Origin: Clostridia bacterium | GTDB taxonomy: Bacteria > Bacillota_A > Clostridia > Oscillospirales > Acutalibacteraceae | Reading direction: 5' to 3' | DNA: 64,000 nucleotides | Assembly (NCBI GenBank): GCA_017456015.1 | Contig: JAFTLL010000004.1 | Span: 124,001-188,000 of the forward strand | Shown: one piece after another, positions 62,327-64,000 of the stretch | Layout: each line of letters opens with the position of its first letter | How positions within the stretch are numbered: position 1 is the first letter of the stretch | Notes under the pieces: generated by a model | What the model was told of the DNA's origin: nothing | Databases searched by the model: none | Seen by the model: the letters and a program-made list of their open reading frames with translations, nothing else | Position numbers and translations under genes: made by a program

Positions 62327-63133
62327 CTAATGTTTCATTGTCCGTACACCACGAATAAATGCGTCCACCGCATTGGCTTCGGCATTTTCGGCTGACTGTA
62401 CGGAGCCTGTGGTTTTTTTCGACTGCTCTGCGGCTCTTGCTTCGGCCGCCGCAATCCTTTTGTTTTCCTGATGCCTGTGTAGCAGATAGGCCGAGATTAA
62501 ATTTGTGTTTTCCCTTTCGGCAATTTGCAAAACCGCTGTGGGAAGCTCCTCCAAGCTTTTTATTTCGGGGAATTCCTTTTGTAATATGTCAAACTGTCCC
62601 GATAAACTGTTTTTTCGGCGTTCTTCGGCCTCTTGTTCGGCCTTTGCACGCTCAAATAGCTGTCGGTCGTATTTATCCTTGCTGCGTTGCCGATAAAGCT
62701 CCATCAGTTCATCAACCAACTGAGTGTCTTCACCCAGCTTTTCAGTTAATTTATCCCGATACGCCCTTTCGGCTGCCTCCTCCAACCCGTCGGCTAAACC
62801 GCTGATGTTGGTGTTCTGTTGCGCCGCCAGATAATCCAGCTTGTCATAAATAGGACGGTTTTTTTCATACAACAAGCCCTTTTGTGCAAATTCAATGGCC
62901 TCCTCCCGTGTCATATCGCGGTTCTGATGGTTGAACCGTACCGAAAGAAAGGGTGGGGCATTCTCCTCGTCTTCGGGGACTGCTGCATCCTCTGCCTCCT
63001 GCTGCTCTGTAACGTCATTTTGCGCTGTGTCCTCCTGTGGTAGGGATGGCACCTCGGCCACTTCGGTTGCAGATTCGGTGTTTTGACCTTCCGTCGATAT
63101 GGTGCTCTCTGTTGCGGTCATGTTTTCTTCCAT
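62327..63133 (-). CDS. Phage scaffolding-like protein
   Basis: A 268-residue, very acidic, Gln/Glu-rich protein: a disordered N-terminus (to about 70), a helical middle (MTREEAIEFAQKGLLYEK; AERAYRDKLTEKLGEDTQ) and a basic C-terminal helix near the capsid gene. Composition and position directly before the major capsid gene are those of a scaffolding protein. AAAGGAG precedes the ATG at 63133. Confidence 0.72.
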   Translation of the reverse strand: MEENMTATESTISTEGQNTESATEVAEVPSLPQEDTAQNDVTEQQEAEDAAVPEDEENAPPFLSVRFNHQNRDMTREEAIEFAQKGLLYEKNRPIYDKLDYLAAQQNTNISGLADGLEEAAERAYRDKLTEKLGEDTQLVDELMELYRQRSKDKYDRQLFERAKAEQEAEERRKNSLSGQFDILQKEFPEIKSLEELPTAVLQIAERENTNLISAYLLHRHQENKRIAAAEARAAEQSKKTTGSVQSAENAEANAVDAFIRGVRTMKH

Positions 63134-63174
63134 AAAAATCTCCTTTCCCATGGTGAGGGTGTATTTATTAACAC

Positions 63175-63393
63175 TTATTGTGTGTTAACCGAAATCGATT
63201 GCTCCGAGCCGTCATACGCGAAAAAGTTTTCCATTTCACGCATTTCCTGCGCAAAGCGTTTTTGTTCCTCGGCGCTCGGTTCTGGTAAAACCGCCGTTTT
63301 TTGTGTTTTGTGTTTTTGCGCCGTAAAAAAGCCGGCGACTGTGCATAAGCCACAGCTCACCAGCCAAAGCATAATCAAAATTGCTGTAATCAT
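63175..63393 (-). CDS. Small phage-encoded membrane protein
   Basis: A 72-residue protein with one N-terminal TM segment (about 2-23, ITAILIMLWLVSCGLCTVAGFF) and a charged helical tail. Function unknown. The ATG at 63393 overlaps the terminase stop (ATGA) and follows GGAGG, so it is real and translationally coupled. A membrane protein between terminase and scaffold is uncommon; immunity or superinfection exclusion is a guess. Confidence 0.7.
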   Translation of the reverse strand: MITAILIMLWLVSCGLCTVAGFFTAQKHKTQKTAVLPEPSAEEQKRFAQEMREMENFFAYDGSEQSISVNTQ

Positions 63394-64000
63394 TCCCAAC
63401 CTCCTGTAAAATCATCGGCGGTAACGCCGAACTGCATATTGTAGTATTCTGCATGGGTTGCCCGTTTCTTTACATCCGGATCCTCGGGCCGAAAGAATTG
63501 CACATCATAAAAGGCATACCGCAGAGCATCCATGAGATGGTTGTTGCGGTCCTCCGGCATGCCGGTCGGCCGACCGGTTTTGTCTTTTGCATAAACATAA
63601 CTGTTCAACTCCTTTACGGTGTTGCGGCAACGCGGATGCACCACCATTTTGTATTCCTGAATATTGGCAATTCCGTTGAGTACACTGTCCTTACCCTTGA
63701 CGCTGGGCTGTACCCTGGCAATGCCCAATCGCCGCAAATCGGCGTTGCTTTTCGGCTCGGCACAGTCGGCGCGAATACGCTCCTTGGCATACCCCCGCGC
63801 GCGGATTTCCTCGGCAATATCGCTGTTGGTCATTCCGGTATGGTAAAACTCATCGAAAATATAAAGGACTTTTTCTATCGGGTTAGCGGCAAAGGCAATA
63901 AAGGCGGTGGGGTCGGTTGCATAGCCGTAATCCAGACCGAAAAAGCACCGCCATTGCCAGGCGCGGTTTTCGGTGATTTCCCCCTGGGCGTCCCGCCGGA
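63390..64000 (-). CDS. Phage terminase large subunit, C-terminal part (partial)
   Basis: The frame is open to the right edge. The visible 203 residues are the RNase-H-like nuclease domain: FFGLDYGYATDPTAFIAF (first metal Asp), YIFDEFYHTGM, ADCAEPKSNADLRRLGI (second Asp), and the C-terminal EDRNNHLMDALRYA with the third acidic ligand. The pattern is that of PBSX-family terminases. The ATPase half lies beyond the window. It cuts concatemers while pumping DNA through the portal. Confidence 0.9.
   Translation of the reverse strand, partial: RRDAQGEITENRAWQWRCFFGLDYGYATDPTAFIAFAANPIEKVLYIFDEFYHTGMTNSDIAEEIRARGYAKERIRADCAEPKSNADLRRLGIARVQPSVKGKDSVLNGIANIQEYKMVVHPRCRNTVKELNSYVYAKDKTGRPTGMPEDRNNHLMDALRYAFYDVQFFRPEDPDVKKRATHAEYYNMQFGVTADDFTGGWE

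Larger units (their letters stand above)
52785..64000 (-). mobile_element. Prophage, left portion (podovirus-like late genes)
   Basis: Thirteen contiguous leftward genes from terminase to endolysin, with capsid, portal, adaptor, tail hub, tail fibre-like and lysis proteins, cut by the right window edge. The portal/adaptor/nozzle set without a tape-measure or tail-tube gene points to a short-tailed phage. No integrase, repressor or right att site is inside the window, so the left boundary is inferred from gene content. Confidence 0.88.

Overview
The window looks like the chromosome of an anaerobic, endospore-forming Clostridia (Oscillospiraceae-like gut Firmicute). The evidence is gene content: SpoIIE and a SleB-type cortex hydrolase (sporulation), pyruvate formate-lyase with its activase, anaerobic ribonucleotide reductase NrdD/NrdG, ThiT behind a TPP riboswitch, a zinc-binding L28, and a GlnRS next to a GluRS. 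Housekeeping genes have medium GC and strong Shine-Dalgarno sites. No rRNA, tRNA or CRISPR array was seen.

Layout. 1-12.2 kb: host genes (ABC-2 exporter, fruK, a fused MacB-like ABC protein, a COG2509 flavoprotein, a divergent DUF1836/DegV pair sharing a repeated palindromic operator, dCMP deaminase, HAD phosphatase, aldose epimerase, rpmB). 12.26-18.44 kb: an AT-rich integrated element of about 6.2 kb, bounded by 17-bp direct repeats and inserted exactly at the 3' end of rpsI. It carries a broken Tn916-type integrase, an excisionase-like protein, a second tyrosine recombinase with complete catalytic residues, a DUF2971 protein, hairpin and iteron-like DNA, and a cassette made of a structured RNA of about 140 nt followed by two unfamiliar membrane-protein genes. 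No relaxase or replication gene is recognisable. 18.4-20.0 kb: rplM-rpsI and a CarD-family regulator.

20.1-36.4 kb: a very tight leftward series (secA, proB, proA, DUF1858, trmK, rqcH, MATE pump, pflB, pflA, queT, gltX, glnS, nif3-like) with overlaps or gaps of about 30 nt or less. 36.6-52.8 kb: spoIIE, an Mrp-type ATPase, an HD nucleotidase, yfhO-rsmE, TPP riboswitch-thiT, a small ABC ATPase, a SleB-like hydrolase, dut, nrdDG divergent from a Crp/Fnr regulator with shared palindromes, galE and purB. 

52.8-64.0 kb: one end of a prophage with podovirus-like morphogenesis genes, all leftward: terminase large subunit (cut by the window edge), small membrane protein, scaffold-like protein, major capsid protein, portal, adaptor, tail hub/nozzle, BppU-like protein, receptor-binding-like tail protein, XhlA-like protein, holin and M23 endolysin. 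It abuts the purB terminator.

Best candidates for something undescribed: the structured RNA with its split zinc-ribbon membrane protein and small membrane partner inside the rpsI element, and the ATGTTATAY operator system between the DUF1836 and DegV genes.
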